64,000 bases of DNA from Bradyrhizobium sp. dw_78 (GTDB taxonomy: Bacteria; Pseudomonadota; Alphaproteobacteria; Rhizobiales; Xanthobacteraceae): positions 310,001-374,000 of the forward strand of contig NZ_JAAVUS010000003.1 of NCBI RefSeq assembly GCF_018449525.1, written 5' to 3'. Under the pieces are notes generated by a model that saw only the letters and a program-made list of their open reading frames with translations, ran no database searches and was not told the origin of the DNA. Shown here one piece after another: positions 63,958-64,000 of the stretch. Position numbers and translations under genes: made by a program. The stretch's first letter is position 1. The number at the start of each line of letters is the position of its first letter.

Positions 63958-64000
63958 TGAATTCGGTTATTTGGTTGCCGAAATCGCTCCGGCATCTGGC

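Overview
The window looks like chromosomal DNA of a Bradyrhizobiaceae-type alphaproteobacterium (Bradyrhizobium, Rhodopseudomonas or a close relative). The basis is high G+C, densely packed operons with ATGA/GTGA overlaps, many transporters, sox and benzoate-CoA-ligase-type genes, and intergenic inverted repeats of the kind common in Rhizobiales. This placement is an inference from gene content; no marker gene such as rRNA is present. I saw no tRNA, rRNA, insertion sequence, prophage or CRISPR array.

Layout, left to right. (1) 1-3967: an AttE/FG/H-like ABC system (ATPase, FtsX-type permease, secreted AttH/CrtC-like protein running off the left edge). (2) 4.0-8.8 kb: three MFS transporters and two small hypothetical genes. 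(3) 8.97-14.35 kb: a vitamin B12 uptake locus, with a TonB-dependent receptor under a cobalamin riboswitch and a divergent btuCDF-like ABC transporter. (4) 14.5-21.3 kb: a thiosulfate-oxidation operon read leftward, soxX-Y-Z-A-K-B, two secreted DsrE-like proteins, a GlcG/HbpS-like protein and a persulfide dioxygenase-rhodanese fusion; soxCD is absent from the window. (5) 21.4-27.7 kb: a DUF938 methyltransferase, two MFS transporters, a VOC protein, a carboxymuconolactone-decarboxylase-like protein, an orphan AapJ-type amino-acid-binding protein and an L,D-transpeptidase. (6) 28.2-34.05 kb: an ECF sigma factor, then a response regulator, a receiver-DUF3369-histidine kinase and a HAMP histidine kinase in one operon.

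(7) 34.3-45.2 kb is the most coherent accessory module. A near-consensus sigma-54 promoter precedes a peptide-type ABC transporter (binding protein, two permeases, fused double ATPase), followed by AtzG-, AtzE- and AtzH-like genes and a GntR regulator. Facing them are an allophanate hydrolase (AtzF-like) and a biuret-hydrolase-like isochorismatase-family enzyme. Together these could take up biuret or a related carbonyl-urea compound and hydrolyse it to ammonia and CO2 under nitrogen limitation.

(8) 45.3-46.6 kb: a type II NADH dehydrogenase. (9) 46.8-57.9 kb: a second catabolic module with livHMGF-type transporter genes (no binding protein), a glutamine-synthetase-like ligase, a Rieske oxygenase, a BoxR-type HTH/shikimate-kinase regulator, a benzoate-CoA-ligase-family enzyme, an alpha/beta hydrolase and an SDR. 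Several palindromes lie in its promoter regions. The combination suggests aromatic acid or aromatic amine degradation. (10) 58.3-63.8 kb: an OmpA-family protein, a small membrane protein, a UPF0104-type membrane protein, a PhoR-like kinase and pstS with a Pho box; pstCAB-phoUB would be expected beyond the right edge.

Inverted-repeat elements occur between many genes. One lies in frame inside the linker of the fused oligopeptide ATPase, apparently a mobile palindromic element converted into protein sequence.
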